DNA from: Crocinitomicaceae bacterium
GTDB taxonomy: Bacteria; Bacteroidota; Bacteroidia; Flavobacteriales_D; Crocinitomicaceae
Assembly: GCA_024643555.1 (NCBI GenBank)
Contig: JAHEMQ010000012.1
Location: 1 to 38,291, forward strand
Direction of reading: 5' to 3'
DNA length: 38,291 bases
Shown here: positions 8,922-18,784 of the stretch, one piece after another
Numbering within the stretch: the first letter of the stretch is position 1
Layout: every line of letters starts with the position of its first letter
Translations under genes and position numbers: made by a program
The notes under the pieces: generated by a model
Told to the model about the DNA's origin: nothing
Database searches by the model: none
The model's input: only the letters and a program-made list of their open reading frames with translations

Positions 8922-9764
8922 ATGGAGAATTCAGCATTAGAAAAAGTTGCTTCACAAGTTAGAAGAGATATCGTTCGTATGGTTTCAGCGGTTAATTCAG
9001 GGCATCCTGGAGGATCATTAGGTTGTACCGATTTTTTAAGTTTTTTGTATTTCGAGCAAATGCATTTCAATGCAGAATCATTCAGCATGGATGGGATTGG
9101 TGAAGATTTGTTTTTCTTATCAAATGGACATATTTCTCCAGTTTGGTATAGTGTTTTGGCGAGAGCAGGTTATTTTCCGGTGGCAGAATTGGGAACCTTT
9201 AGAAAATTATCAAGTCGCTTACAAGGACACCCTTCCACGGATAAAAAATTACCTGGAATTCGCATGGCTTCCGGTTCATTAGGGCAAGGTTTATCAGTTG
9301 CTGCAGGTGCCGCTCAAGTAAAAAAATTAAATGGTGACAAAGGAATTGTGTACACACTACATGGTGATGGGGAATTGCAAGAAGGTCAAATTTGGGAAGC
9401 GGCGATGTATGCAGCGGCAAATCAAGTGGACAACTTGATTGCAACCATCGATTATAATGGTCGTCAAATTGACGGCGATGTTGAAGATGTGTTGTCCTTA
9501 GGAAATTTGGCACAAAAATGGCAAGCGTTCGGATGGAATGTTCTAGAAATGGATGGGCATAACTTCGCGAATATTCGCGAGAACATGACGAAAGCAAAAG
9601 AAATGTGCGGAAAAGGAAAACCGGTAGTCATCATTATGAAAACAGAAATGGGTCAAGGTGTTGATTACATGATGGGGTCTCATAAATGGCATGGTGTTGC
9701 TCCAAATCCGGAACAATTAACTGCTGCATTAGCTCAATTAGAAGAAACACTAGGAGACTATTAG
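8922..9764 (+). CDS. tkt: Transketolase, N-terminal (ThDP-binding) subunit
   Basis: A 280-residue cytoplasmic subunit carrying the thiamine-diphosphate/Mg-binding half of transketolase, which moves two-carbon units in the non-oxidative pentose phosphate pathway. Conserved blocks: NSGHPGGSLG near residue 25, RLQGHPST near 99, GSLGQGLSVAAGAA near 118, and the ThDP motif beginning HGDGELQEGQIWEAAMYAA near 147 and ending around IDYNGRQ. It ends where the split N-subunit should, and the pyrimidine-binding half is at 11119-12072. Split transketolases are known in many bacteria; what is odd is the VWA gene between the halves. The TAG stop shares its last base with the GTG start of that gene. Confidence 0.95.
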   Translation: MENSALEKVASQVRRDIVRMVSAVNSGHPGGSLGCTDFLSFLYFEQMHFNAESFSMDGIGEDLFFLSNGHISPVWYSVLARAGYFPVAELGTFRKLSSRLQGHPSTDKKLPGIRMASGSLGQGLSVAAGAAQVKKLNGDKGIVYTLHGDGELQEGQIWEAAMYAAANQVDNLIATIDYNGRQIDGDVEDVLSLGNLAQKWQAFGWNVLEMDGHNFANIRENMTKAKEMCGKGKPVVIIMKTEMGQGVDYMMGSHKWHGVAPNPEQLTAALAQLEETLGDY

Positions 9765-11116
9765 TGAAAACGTGGGTATTGGCCATATTGATTTGTTTGT
9801 CTAGTTTCGGTTGGACGCAAAAAAATACGCGAATACTCTTCATTCTCGATGCTTCCAACAGTATGAATGTGGATTGGAATAATAACCAAACACGCATGGT
9901 GGCAGCTAAAGAGGTATTGATTCAAGAAGTTGAAAAATTAAGAGGAATTCCAAATTTGGAAATTGCCTTGCGGGTGTATGGACACCAAACGCCTGTTACC
10001 AATACTTACCAAGATTGCAACGATACGAAATTGGAAGTGCCGTTTGGGCCAAATACAGTAGACGCGATTAAATCTAAAGTAAAATCCATTCAAGCAAAGG
10101 GTTCCACTCCGATTGCAAGATCACTAGAGGCTGCTGCTGGGGATTTCCCGGATACGCTCGCGCGAAATTTCATTATTCTGATCACGGATGGACTTGAATC
10201 TTGCGACAATGATCCTTGCATTATTGCACGGAAACTGAAGGAGAAAGGCGTGAAAGTTACACCTTTTGTCATAGGATTAGGAATGGATTTATCCTATTTG
10301 GAAAAATTCGATTGCATTGGAGCTTATTCGGATGCAGAGAACAAGGAGTCCTTCAGAAATGTGTTGTCTAATGTTGTTTCGAAAACGCTTTTGAATACAA
10401 CCGTTCAAATCAACTTGAACGACATCAACAAAAAAGCAAGCGAGACAAATGTGACCTTATTTCTTTATGAAGCAGGGACAAATCAATTAAAGTATACCTT
10501 CACACATACACTAAATCGCAAGAATTTACCAGATACGTTAATCTTGGATCCAGCCTTGAAATACGATCTCGTCGTGAATACCTTGCCGCGGATAGAGAAA
10601 AAAGGAATTGTGCTTCAGAAGTATACACACAACACCATCATAGTGGATGCACCGCAAGGCTTCATCAAATTTACATCAAGTAAAAATACCCAAAATCCGA
10701 ATTTTCAAATGCGTGTTTCACAAAAGGATGATGTGAAAACAATTCACGCTCAAAATTTAAATTCGACTCAGAAATACTTGGTTGGAACCTATGATTTGGA
10801 GATTTTCACCTTGCCAAGAACCTATCAACGCGTGGAGGTTCAACAAAGTAAAACAACCTTGGTGGATGTGGTACCAGCAGGAACTTTCCAATATACGACG
10901 GTTAAAGCAACGGTTGGACAAGTATTTTACGAACGATCCACAGACAATTGGGAATGGGTTTGTAATTTGGAAGAAGGTCTATTAGAAGGAAAATGGTACT
11001 TACAACCCGGGAATTATAAAATTGTTTACCGCGAGAAGGACCAAAAGTCCAGTGCATATACAAAAGAAAAAAAGTTTAGAATCGATTCAAACAAAACACT
11101 CTTATTAAATTTATAG
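9764..11116 (+). CDS. Exported von Willebrand factor A domain protein
   Basis: 450 residues. An ORF in this frame runs further upstream inside the transketolase gene, but the natural start is GTG at 9764, which gives a signal peptide ([19 protein letters not shown]). A VWA domain covers about residues 22-200 with an apparently complete metal-ion site: DASNS at 29-33, Thr115 in GSTPIARS and Asp142 in [10 protein letters not shown]. The remaining 240 residues are beta-rich, probably two or three small sandwich domains (PEGA-like pattern [19 protein letters not shown]), ending NKTLLLNL without a T9SS signal. Periplasmic location is inferred. It overlaps the tkt N-subunit stop by one base and is followed after 2 bases by the tkt C-subunit, so all three are surely one transcript. 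Function unknown. Confidence 0.87.
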   Translation: MKTWVLAILICLSSFGWTQKNTRILFILDASNSMNVDWNNNQTRMVAAKEVLIQEVEKLRGIPNLEIALRVYGHQTPVTNTYQDCNDTKLEVPFGPNTVDAIKSKVKSIQAKGSTPIARSLEAAAGDFPDTLARNFIILITDGLESCDNDPCIIARKLKEKGVKVTPFVIGLGMDLSYLEKFDCIGAYSDAENKESFRNVLSNVVSKTLLNTTVQINLNDINKKASETNVTLFLYEAGTNQLKYTFTHTLNRKNLPDTLILDPALKYDLVVNTLPRIEKKGIVLQKYTHNTIIVDAPQGFIKFTSSKNTQNPNFQMRVSQKDDVKTIHAQNLNSTQKYLVGTYDLEIFTLPRTYQRVEVQQSKTTLVDVVPAGTFQYTTVKATVGQVFYERSTDNWEWVCNLEEGLLEGKWYLQPGNYKIVYREKDQKSSAYTKEKKFRIDSNKTLLLNL

Positions 11117-11118
11117 TT

Positions 11119-12072
11119 ATGGAATTTGAAATACTTGGAAACAAAGACACGCGATCAGGATTCGGTGAAGGATTAGCGGAATTAGGCCGTACAAACCCAA
11201 ATGTTGTCGCTTTGTGTGCAGACTTAACAGGGTCCTTAAAAATGGATGCGTTTCAAAAGGAACAGCCTGAGCGTTTTTTCCAAGCGGGGATTGCCGAAGC
11301 AAATATGATCGGATTAGCAGCGGGAATGACCATCGGTGGAAAAATTCCATACACGGGAACCTTTGCTAATTTCTCAACTGGACGTGTTTATGACCAAATT
11401 CGTCAGTCCGTCGCGTACTCGCAAAAAAATGTAAAAATATGCGCTTCACACGCTGGCCTTACACTTGGTGAGGATGGAGCGACGCACCAAATATTAGAAG
11501 ACATCGGAATGATGCGTATGTTGCCAAACATGACAGTTATCGTCCCTGCTGATTTCAATCAAACAAAGCAAGCGACAATTGCTATTGCGGAGCACCAAGG
11601 TCCTGTTTACTTGCGCTTTGGTCGTCCGGTGATGCCCATTTTCGTGAAGCCTGATGCAAAATTTGTCATTGGTAAAGCCGATGTTTTGGCTGAAGGTACT
11701 GACGTTACAATCATCGCTTGTGGACACCTTGTATGGAAATCGATTGAAGCACTGAACATTTTACGTGAAAAAGGGATTTCCGCCGAACTAATCAACATGC
11801 ACACCATTAAACCATTGGACGTAGACGCCATCCTAAAATCTGTGTCAAAAACAGGTTGTGTCGTGACTGCCGAAGAACACATGATGAATGGAGGATTAGG
11901 TGAAGCCGTTTCGCAAGTGCTCAGTAGATCATTTCCTTGTCCGCAAGAATATGTAGCGGTAAACGACTCATTTGGTGAAAGTGGAACTCCTATGGAGTTG
12001 ATGACTAAATACGGAATAGATACACAAGATGTAGTGAACGCTGCCATTAAAGCAATCGCGCGAAAGGCTTAA
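11119..12072 (+). CDS. tkt: Transketolase, C-terminal subunit
   Basis: 317-residue partner of the N-subunit at 8922-9764, containing the pyrimidine-binding and C-terminal domains of transketolase. Recognisable stretches: [33 protein letters not shown] (its Glu activates the thiamine cofactor), [33 protein letters not shown], and a C-terminal domain with [13 protein letters not shown] and DSFGESGTP. Length fits split C-subunits (about 310-320). The start ATG is 2 bases after the VWA stop. The two halves together should make an active enzyme. Confidence 0.95.
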   Translation: MEFEILGNKDTRSGFGEGLAELGRTNPNVVALCADLTGSLKMDAFQKEQPERFFQAGIAEANMIGLAAGMTIGGKIPYTGTFANFSTGRVYDQIRQSVAYSQKNVKICASHAGLTLGEDGATHQILEDIGMMRMLPNMTVIVPADFNQTKQATIAIAEHQGPVYLRFGRPVMPIFVKPDAKFVIGKADVLAEGTDVTIIACGHLVWKSIEALNILREKGISAELINMHTIKPLDVDAILKSVSKTGCVVTAEEHMMNGGLGEAVSQVLSRSFPCPQEYVAVNDSFGESGTPMELMTKYGIDTQDVVNAAIKAIARKA

Positions 12073-12090
12073 CCCACGCGGTAACTTAGG

Positions 12091-12123
12091 TTGCTTTCAG
12101 ATTCAGGTGTATCTGTACATTTG
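12091..12123 (+). promoter_or_regulatory. Candidate promoter before the DUF2892 gene
   Basis: TTG (12091-12093), 22 bases, then TACATTTG (12116-12123), a full TAnnTTTG match. It ends 4 bases before the ATG at 12128, so the transcript would be leaderless or nearly so. Confidence 0.4.
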
Positions 12124-12127
12124 ACTC

Positions 12128-12334
12128 ATGAAAAAAAACATGGGAAAACCTGATCGCTTGATTCGCATTGCAGTCGCGGTCGTACTTTTATTAGCATTGT
12201 GGATGGATTTATTTCCAGCTAAACTGAATTTGCTTATACTGATTATCACATCGATTTTCACCTTGACGTCGCTTGTGTCTTTTTGTCCATTGTATCGCAT
12301 TTTCGGATGGAATACGACGAAAAACAAGGATTGA
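12128..12334 (+). CDS. Small inner-membrane protein, DUF2892 (YgaP-like membrane part)
   Basis: 68 residues with two predicted membrane helices (about 13-27 and 30-50). The pattern NMGKPDRLIR near the N-terminus and FCPLYRIFGWNT near the C-terminus is typical of DUF2892 proteins, sometimes fused to rhodanese domains as in YgaP but here alone. Role unknown. It lies 55 bases after the transketolase operon and may be read both from that transcript and from its own promoter. Its stop is one base away from the convergent yyaL-like stop. Confidence 0.8.
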   Translation: MKKNMGKPDRLIRIAVAVVLLLALWMDLFPAKLNLLILIITSIFTLTSLVSFCPLYRIFGWNTTKNKD

Positions 12335-12335
12335 G

Positions 12336-14315
12336 TTAATCTACTTTTACAAGTGCTAAGGCAGCATCGATTGACGGAAGTTTCGGATGACAAATTCCTT
12401 TTGTGCAAACAAAAATGCCGTCAGCATAGCCTTCCGAAATCGGCAAGGATTGATGGTAGGATAGCAAGGTGTTTTCTGGCCACTGACGTGGTGATATTTT
12501 TCCTTGTTCTAGCAAGTGTATCTCCGTGAAGCCTTGATTGATTTCCAATAACAAGCTAGCCCAATTGGAATAGCCTGATCCATATGTTTCCATGCCATCA
12601 TACATGTTCGCGACCATTTGTCGTGCATAAGCAATCCATCGATCTGTGCGAAAATAATGTCCCATACGAAGAAAATTCCGGGCCATCACAGAATTACTGG
12701 AAGGAATGACGTTATCGTGCAACTCCATTTTTCGAACGACTAAAGTACTGTCTGTTTTCGTGAAGTAACACATTTTACTTTCCGGGTGCATAAATTCCTG
12801 TTCGACAAAAAGAGTTAAGTGCTGTGCGTGCTCTAGCCAGGATAATTCTCCAGTGCGTTGGTACAAATGTGTGAAGGCATCGATCACGTGTGCATAATCT
12901 TCTAGGAATCCATTCACACTAGCTTTCCCATTTGTTTGGACATGAAAAAGTTCGCCCGATGGCTGAAGTTGCTCTTCCAAGATCCACTTTCCGATTTTTC
13001 GTGCTTCCAAAAGGTACGCTTCATCTTGAAAGACGAGATACGCCTGACAGAGTCCACGTATCAGCAGCGCATTCCATGAAGTTAAGCATTTGTGATCTCG
13101 TCCGGGACGGATTCGTTTTTCTCGTTCCGACAATAACAGGTACTTCCATTCCAACACTTTCGATTGTAAAGCCGAGCGTTCCATGTTCCATTTTTTGGAA
13201 AACTCGGTATCACTCATTGTTTTGAGTAGAATATACTTTCCGTCTTCCCAATATCCACGATCGGTAACTTGGTAATAGTCTGCAAAAAGGAGGTAATCAC
13301 GACCTACTAATTTTTTAAGTTCCTGTTCTTCCCAACAATAAAACTTTCCTTCTTCGCCTTCGCTGTCCGCATCCAAGGCACTAAAATAGGCGCCGGATTT
13401 TGAACGCATTTCTCTAAACAGCCAATGAACTATTTCTTGGACTAGTAGTCGGTATGCTTCCTCTTTGAATTCCGCATAGGCCAAAGCGAATAATTCGATT
13501 AATTGGGCATTGTCGTAGAGCATTTTCTCAAAATGCGGAACTTTCCAAATCATGTCCACGGAGTAACGCGTGAATCCACCACCAATATGGTCGTAAATTC
13601 CACCATAGGACATTTTATCTAGCGTTAACCTTACAAAGTTTCGGAGTCGCTCATCACTGAACACCTGACTATGTCGAAGCAAGTACAAATAATTCGTTGG
13701 CATGGGGAATTTCGGCGCCCTATTCATTCCCCCTTCCATGAAATCAAATTGTTTTTTCCACCTCGCAACAAGCTCTAACAGTTTTTCGTTTGCTAAATCA
13801 GATTCATCTTGTGGGATGGCGATTAATTCATTTACCGAGAGTCCTTCGTGTAATTTACTCGCATACTCTTCCACTTTTTCCAAGTCGTTCTGAAATGTAT
13901 AGACTAAGGATTTCAGCACATGTATCCATTGATCTTTCGGGAAATAAGTTCCGCCATAAATCGGTCGTCCATCCGGTAAGGTAATGCAATTCAAGGGCCA
14001 ACCACCTCGTTGTGTCATGAGTTGAACGGCGGACATATACACATTGTCTACATCGGGACGTTCTTCGCGATCCACCTTCACATTGATAAAGTGTGCATTC
14101 ATGAGGTCCGCCACTTCCTGATCTTCGAAGCATTCATGTGCCATGACATGACACCAATGGCATGCAGAATAACCCACACTAATCAGCACCAGTTTATTCA
14201 AGCGTTTCGCTTCTTTAAATGCCTCATCAGACCATGGAACCCAATCCACTGGATGGTGTGCATGTTGTAATAAATAAGGTGAAGATTCGTGAATTAATGA
14301 ATTGGTATGTGTCAT
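12336..14315 (-). CDS. yyaL: Thioredoxin-domain protein of the YyaL/SPATA20 family (DUF255)
   Basis: 659 residues. The N-terminal 150 form the DUF255 thioredoxin-like domain: [15 protein letters not shown] near residue 11, [14 protein letters not shown] with C52 and C55 as a CxxC pair, KVDREERPD, and [15 protein letters not shown]. The rest is an alpha/alpha-toroid resembling glycoside hydrolases ([12 protein letters not shown] block [52 protein letters not shown]). The family is widespread from bacteria to mammals; its biochemical role is not settled, and I would not assign one. It is monocistronic here, convergent with the DUF2892 gene and divergent from the SGNH operon. Length matches the family. 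Confidence 0.94.
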   Translation of the reverse strand: MTHTNSLIHESSPYLLQHAHHPVDWVPWSDEAFKEAKRLNKLVLISVGYSACHWCHVMAHECFEDQEVADLMNAHFINVKVDREERPDVDNVYMSAVQLMTQRGGWPLNCITLPDGRPIYGGTYFPKDQWIHVLKSLVYTFQNDLEKVEEYASKLHEGLSVNELIAIPQDESDLANEKLLELVARWKKQFDFMEGGMNRAPKFPMPTNYLYLLRHSQVFSDERLRNFVRLTLDKMSYGGIYDHIGGGFTRYSVDMIWKVPHFEKMLYDNAQLIELFALAYAEFKEEAYRLLVQEIVHWLFREMRSKSGAYFSALDADSEGEEGKFYCWEEQELKKLVGRDYLLFADYYQVTDRGYWEDGKYILLKTMSDTEFSKKWNMERSALQSKVLEWKYLLLSEREKRIRPGRDHKCLTSWNALLIRGLCQAYLVFQDEAYLLEARKIGKWILEEQLQPSGELFHVQTNGKASVNGFLEDYAHVIDAFTHLYQRTGELSWLEHAQHLTLFVEQEFMHPESKMCYFTKTDSTLVVRKMELHDNVIPSSNSVMARNFLRMGHYFRTDRWIAYARQMVANMYDGMETYGSGYSNWASLLLEINQGFTEIHLLEQGKISPRQWPENTLLSYHQSLPISEGYADGIFVCTKGICHPKLPSIDAALALVKVD

Positions 14316-14342
14316 GATGATTAATAGAAAACAAAGAAAACT

Positions 14343-14350
14343 TATATTTG
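14343..14350 (+). promoter_or_regulatory. Candidate -7 element of the SGNH-SGNH-MBOAT operon
   Basis: TATATTTG fits TAnnTTTG and ends 17 bases before the GTG start at 14368. A -33 partner is not clear. It sits in the 52-base gap between divergent genes. Confidence 0.4.
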
Positions 14351-14367
14351 TTGAATAGATTCTATCC

Positions 14368-15849
14368 GTGCAACAATTTCGTCCACTTCAAGTACTTTTT
14401 TTCATTGTTTTAGTACTATCATTTTTATTCATTCCCTCCTTTTTATTGCCAAAAGGTGGTGCACATTTCCTAGGAGTAAAATGGCAATTCCTTCCTTTTG
14501 AGGAGGTTCTTCAGCCGAAAAAACAAGTAAAAAAAGACATTGCTAAAATCATTCAAAAAGTTGATACTTCGGACATTAATTCAAATTTGGTAAAGCACAA
14601 GGGGATTTCTTCCGGAAAACTCGGGCTACCGAATGGCGGAGAATTAAGTACAGAGAGTGCAACGACCTTGCATTTAAACGACCTATCGAGACAGAATTTG
14701 TATCGCTTATTTGAGCAGCTGAAATCGGCGGCGGCTGAAAATAGAAAAATTTCGATTTTTCATTACGGGGATTCACAAATTGAAGGCGATCGCATGACTG
14801 GATATATTCGTCAGCGTATTCAAAATCAATTCGGAGGAAATGGTCCGGGAATGATTCCGGCAACCAATGTCTATAATACCCAAAGTTTTAAGCAAACGTT
14901 CTCCCCAAATTTTGAGCGTTTGACCTCTTTTTGGGGTAAAAAATTAAGCACTCGAAAATATGGCGCGATGGGATCTGCCTCTATCATGGTGATTGACACG
15001 TCGAAATCGAACCGTGGAGAATTTTCCGAAGGGTGGATTGAAATCGAAGCTTCGAAGGCTGCGTTTACGAGGGCGAGGGATTTCAACCAGGTCAAGTGTT
15101 TTTACACCTCTTGTTACAAACCTTGTAGCGTGAAGGTCTATGAAAACAACAAGTTGATTCATGAAGATTCCCTAATCAAAGATGGATTGAGTCATTCGAT
15201 TGACTTAAGTTTTCCCAAAACGCCAGGCAAGTTGAGGTTTGTGTTTAGTACGACAAAAAGTCCTGTTTTCAATGGCTTCGCACTAGAAGGTGATATCGGC
15301 GTTCAAGTCGTGAATGTCGCGATGCGGGGGTCCTCTGGACATGCCATTAGCGCAGGAGACGCCGGCTTATTTCGCAAAATGCACAACGAGTTAAACACGG
15401 AGTTGTTTATCCTACAGTTTGGCGGGAATTCTGTTCATGCATTTAAAGACAGTAGTTCTGTACGCTATTACATGCGCAGTTTTAAAAGTCAAATCCAATA
15501 CATTCAACGCAATCGTCCGTCAGCAACCATTTTAGTAATCGGTCCAAGTGACATGTCGCAATTGAGCAATGGCATATTTGAAACATATCCCTACCTCTCA
15601 TATTGTGTCAATCAAATGAAAAAGACCTGTGACGAAACCGGTGCGGCATTTTGGGATTTATACGGCGCTATGGGAGGAAAAAACTCCATGCCATCATGGG
15701 TAAGTCAAGGACTTGCAGGAAAAGATTACATTCACTTCACTCCAAGGGGAGCCAGTTATGCATCTCAATTGTTTTACGATGCGTTTATTGCAGAATATGC
15801 AAAATGGTTGAATGGTGAAACAGGCTCGAAAAAAGACGTTGTCGAATGA
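14368..15849 (+). CDS. Membrane-anchored SGNH/GDSL hydrolase, first gene of an O-acylation operon
   Basis: 493 residues from a GTG start; an in-frame stop at 14356 leaves no better upstream choice. One membrane segment (about residues 7-28) anchors it, with the catalytic part outside the cytoplasm. All SGNH blocks are present: [11 protein letters not shown] with Ser136, Gly321 in MRGSSG, QFGGNS with Asn354, and KDYIHF with Asp453 and His456. Between blocks I and II sits a beta-rich insertion (about 190-310), as in acyltransferase-linked SGNH proteins. It overlaps the next SGNH gene by 4 bases (ATGA), and an MBOAT gene follows. By analogy with AlgJ/AlgX and PatB it probably moves or removes acyl groups on a glycan; substrate unknown. 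Confidence 0.85.
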   Translation: MQQFRPLQVLFFIVLVLSFLFIPSFLLPKGGAHFLGVKWQFLPFEEVLQPKKQVKKDIAKIIQKVDTSDINSNLVKHKGISSGKLGLPNGGELSTESATTLHLNDLSRQNLYRLFEQLKSAAAENRKISIFHYGDSQIEGDRMTGYIRQRIQNQFGGNGPGMIPATNVYNTQSFKQTFSPNFERLTSFWGKKLSTRKYGAMGSASIMVIDTSKSNRGEFSEGWIEIEASKAAFTRARDFNQVKCFYTSCYKPCSVKVYENNKLIHEDSLIKDGLSHSIDLSFPKTPGKLRFVFSTTKSPVFNGFALEGDIGVQVVNVAMRGSSGHAISAGDAGLFRKMHNELNTELFILQFGGNSVHAFKDSSSVRYYMRSFKSQIQYIQRNRPSATILVIGPSDMSQLSNGIFETYPYLSYCVNQMKKTCDETGAAFWDLYGAMGGKNSMPSWVSQGLAGKDYIHFTPRGASYASQLFYDAFIAEYAKWLNGETGSKKDVVE

Positions 15850-17123
15850 TGAAACGTGTTCTTTTCTGTCTTCTATTTCCTTTCTCCTTGTTAGCTCAAG
15901 TAAAGGATTTACGTACCTTAAACGAGCATTTGATTTTGTCTGAGGACAGCCTTATTTCCGTGAAATATCCCTTTATCCATACCGAATGTAATGCGTTTCA
16001 GTTTTTTAGTGAAACAAGTCCGAATTGGACTTATTTGCATGAACAAATGACGCAAATGATTGAAAAAAAAGACCGAAAACTAAACTTTTATCACATTGGT
16101 GGTTCACATATTCAAGCGGATATTTACACTCATGATTTTCGGACATTCTTACAAACCAATTGGCCGGGATTAAATGGTGAACGCGGACTCGTTTTCCCCT
16201 TCGGTTTAGCCAAAACCAATAATCCCTCCAATTATCATTTTTCATCACCCAACGTGTGGAAGTCTTACCGCAGTGTAAATGACCATCCCGATGGTTTAGA
16301 CTACGGTTTAACAGGAGCAACGATTCGTTGTTCAGACTCTGTGATTACCATCAATTTCAAGCACATGCGAACGATGGTCAAGCCGCCCTTTAACAAATTG
16401 CGCATTTACCATAATACCGGTCAATTTCCGTATGAGTTGAATTTTGGCGGACAAGAGTTATTAGTGAGCGAGACTTTTCATCACGTGGAGTTGGGTTATT
16501 CAGAAATCACCTTTACCGACTATATTGATTCCTTGGATTTGCAATTTGTCCGTACGATTTCTGGTCCTAGCACACTTGAGATTTATGGATTTGAATTACT
16601 GAATGAACTGCCGGGCATCACTTACAATGCCATCGGAATAAACGGAGCAGGGCTCTACACCTATTTGGCGAATGAACATTTTTTAAGGGATCTTAAAATT
16701 CATCCACCAGACCTCTTTGTGTTTTCCGTTGGAACAAACGATGCGTATACGAGTGCTTCTAGTTTCAAGCCGGAAGTATATAAAAACAACTTGGAATCTT
16801 TAATGAAAATCATCCTTTCAGTGAATCCAAAATGTGCGCTTTTATTGACCGTTCCCAACGACAATCAATTTCATGGGGCACCGAACAAAAATACGGAGCG
16901 CCAACGCGAAGTGATCTTACAATTAGCACAAGAATACCAAATGGCCGTTTGGGATTTTTACGGGATTATGGGAGAACTTGGGTCTTCAATTACCTGGAGA
17001 AAAAATGGACTCATGCAAGGAGACTATGTACACTTCACCGCTGATGGGTATCACTTAAAGGGAAAATTATTAATCGATGCATTTCTAAAGTATTTAAGTG
17101 CATTTGACGAACTTAGCCACTAA
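15846..17123 (+). CDS. Exported SGNH/GDSL hydrolase-like protein, second gene of the O-acylation operon
   Basis: 425 residues with a signal peptide ([18 protein letters not shown]). It is a distant relative of the preceding protein. Block I reads FYHIGGSHIQAD, with Ser87 kept but the usual GDS replaced by GGS. Block III is VGTND with Asn298, and block V DYVHF has Asp393 and His396, so the catalytic set seems intact. Both SGNH proteins share the ending pattern WDFYGIMG / WDLYGAMGG before block V, suggesting an old duplication. Two start codons are in tandem at 15846 and 15849; the first overlaps the upstream stop as ATGA. The MBOAT gene starts 2 bases after its stop. A periplasmic acyl-transfer or esterase role on a glycan is inferred. 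Confidence 0.84.
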   Translation: MMKRVLFCLLFPFSLLAQVKDLRTLNEHLILSEDSLISVKYPFIHTECNAFQFFSETSPNWTYLHEQMTQMIEKKDRKLNFYHIGGSHIQADIYTHDFRTFLQTNWPGLNGERGLVFPFGLAKTNNPSNYHFSSPNVWKSYRSVNDHPDGLDYGLTGATIRCSDSVITINFKHMRTMVKPPFNKLRIYHNTGQFPYELNFGGQELLVSETFHHVELGYSEITFTDYIDSLDLQFVRTISGPSTLEIYGFELLNELPGITYNAIGINGAGLYTYLANEHFLRDLKIHPPDLFVFSVGTNDAYTSASSFKPEVYKNNLESLMKIILSVNPKCALLLTVPNDNQFHGAPNKNTERQREVILQLAQEYQMAVWDFYGIMGELGSSITWRKNGLMQGDYVHFTADGYHLKGKLLIDAFLKYLSAFDELSH

Positions 17124-17125
17124 TT

Positions 17126-18784
17126 ATGGAGAGAATTTACCAACTTTTTTCGTTCGACGTTAAAGAACCACTCATCTTTACACAGCTCGATTTTTGGCTG
17201 TTTTTCATTCTTGTAATGGTGATTTTCTCTGCGATTCACAAACATTTCTTGGTGCGAAGTATCTTCTTAACGGTGGTTAGCTTATTCTTTTATTTCAAGA
17301 CATCGGGTTTATTTGTACTACTCTTGGGCTTGACCCTCATTGTCAATTATTTGTTTGGTTCCCTTGTTGGAAAAACAGAAAAGGATCGGTCGAAAAAGTG
17401 GTTGATTGCTGGTTCAGTGATTTTCAATTTACTCTTACTCGGTTACTTTAAGTACGCGTATTTTTTTACTGATTCCTTTAACCACCTCTTTCAAACCAAG
17501 TATGAGGTAGTCAATCAATTTGCTTTATGGGGCAACGGATTCTTTGGCAAAGGGACCTTTGTGGACAAAATATTAATTCCCGTTGGAGTTTCCTTTTTCA
17601 CGTTTCACAACATCAGTTACGTGGTCGATATTTACCGAAAAGAGATCAAGGTTACTAGCTTTTTCGACTATGCGTTTTACGTCACCTATTTTCCGCATTT
17701 AGTGGCAGGTCCGATCGTTCGAGCGCGCGATTTCATCCCCCAAATCCAGCAACCGTTTTCACTAAACAAACAAGATTTCAGTTGGTCCTTGGTACAGATA
17801 ACAAAAGGATTATTTAAGAAAATCGTTTTAGCTGATTACATCGCCGTTCACTTTATTGATAAAATTGCCGATTCACCAGAAGCCTATCCTGGTTTCATTA
17901 GTGTATTGGCCATGTGGGCGTATTCCTTGCAGATTTACGGTGATTTTTCCGGTTATACAGACATCGCTATTGGCATTTCGCGCTTAATGGGATTCACCTT
18001 GTTGGAGAACTTTAACTCACCATACAAAGCAGTTTCTGTTGCAGATTTCTGGAGAAGGTGGCATAAATCGCTTGGATCCTGGTTGCGCGATTATTTGTAC
18101 ATCCCTTTAGGTGGAAACCGATCCGGAGGAATTGGGACCTACCTCGCTTCGACGATTATTTTTATCTTCCTCATTTTCATTACCCAATGGTACGAATTGG
18201 TATTTGTATACTTGGGGTTAATGGGACTTTATTTCATCTGTTGGCACCTGTTTCCAAGTGTGAAAAATTTCTTGAATCGCGATTTAAATTTGCTGATTAC
18301 GATGGTCGTTGGTGGACTTTGGCACGGTGCGAGTGAGAACTTTGTCATTTGGGGAAGCATGAATGGACTCGCCTTGATTTTTTACCAATACTGGAAAAAA
18401 ATTAGTCCCTATGAAACGAGTACGGCTTGGGGCATCCGAGCTTGGCGTATTTTCTTAACCTTCAATTTCATTACGTTCACACGCATCTGGTTTCGTTTGG
18501 ATGAAGCAGGTGAGCCCTTGAAAATGATTGATCACATCTACCGCCATTTTGATTTTTCATGGGAGGTGTTTGTCAAAGTATTACAAACCTATCAAACCGT
18601 ATTTTGGCTCATTCTAATTGGATTCATTTTACATTGGCTGCCACAATCATGGAAAGATAAAGGTACGGTAGCCTTTGCCAAAATTCCCTTTGTATTCCAA
18701 GCGCTTAGCATTGCACTCAGTGTTTTTTTCATGTACCAAGCGATTTCTGATACATTTAAGCCATTTGTATACTTCCAGTTTTAA
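17126..18784 (+). CDS. MBOAT-family O-acyltransferase (AlgI-like) with an enlarged core
   Basis: 552 residues, many membrane helices. MBOAT proteins hand acyl groups across the membrane to partner SGNH-type proteins that modify cell-surface glycans. Landmarks: VTYFPHLVAGPIVRARDF near residue 187, GYTDIAIGISRLMGF near 276, DFWRRWHKSLGSWLRDYLYIP with His313, PLGGNR near 327, and GGLWHGASENFVIWG with the catalytic His400. In AlgI-type proteins PLGGNR and GGLWHG are usually about 15-20 residues apart; here they are about 65 apart, with two extra hydrophobic segments between (about 338-375). It is the last gene of a three-gene operon, 2 bases after the second SGNH gene. Its stop shares a TTAA with the convergent small gene. 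Confidence 0.92.
   Translation: MERIYQLFSFDVKEPLIFTQLDFWLFFILVMVIFSAIHKHFLVRSIFLTVVSLFFYFKTSGLFVLLLGLTLIVNYLFGSLVGKTEKDRSKKWLIAGSVIFNLLLLGYFKYAYFFTDSFNHLFQTKYEVVNQFALWGNGFFGKGTFVDKILIPVGVSFFTFHNISYVVDIYRKEIKVTSFFDYAFYVTYFPHLVAGPIVRARDFIPQIQQPFSLNKQDFSWSLVQITKGLFKKIVLADYIAVHFIDKIADSPEAYPGFISVLAMWAYSLQIYGDFSGYTDIAIGISRLMGFTLLENFNSPYKAVSVADFWRRWHKSLGSWLRDYLYIPLGGNRSGGIGTYLASTIIFIFLIFITQWYELVFVYLGLMGLYFICWHLFPSVKNFLNRDLNLLITMVVGGLWHGASENFVIWGSMNGLALIFYQYWKKISPYETSTAWGIRAWRIFLTFNFITFTRIWFRLDEAGEPLKMIDHIYRHFDFSWEVFVKVLQTYQTVFWLILIGFILHWLPQSWKDKGTVAFAKIPFVFQALSIALSVFFMYQAISDTFKPFVYFQF

Noticed and set aside
9686-9763. Upstream extension of the VWA protein into the transketolase gene
   Set aside because: The extension is low-quality sequence rich in Cys and Arg inside another gene; starting at GTG 9764 gives a clean signal peptide and a typical TAGTG overlap.
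13855-14133. Open frames inside yyaL, hutU and the T9SS cargo genes on either strand
   Set aside because: They lie fully inside well-supported genes, lack family features and have compositions expected of shadow frames.
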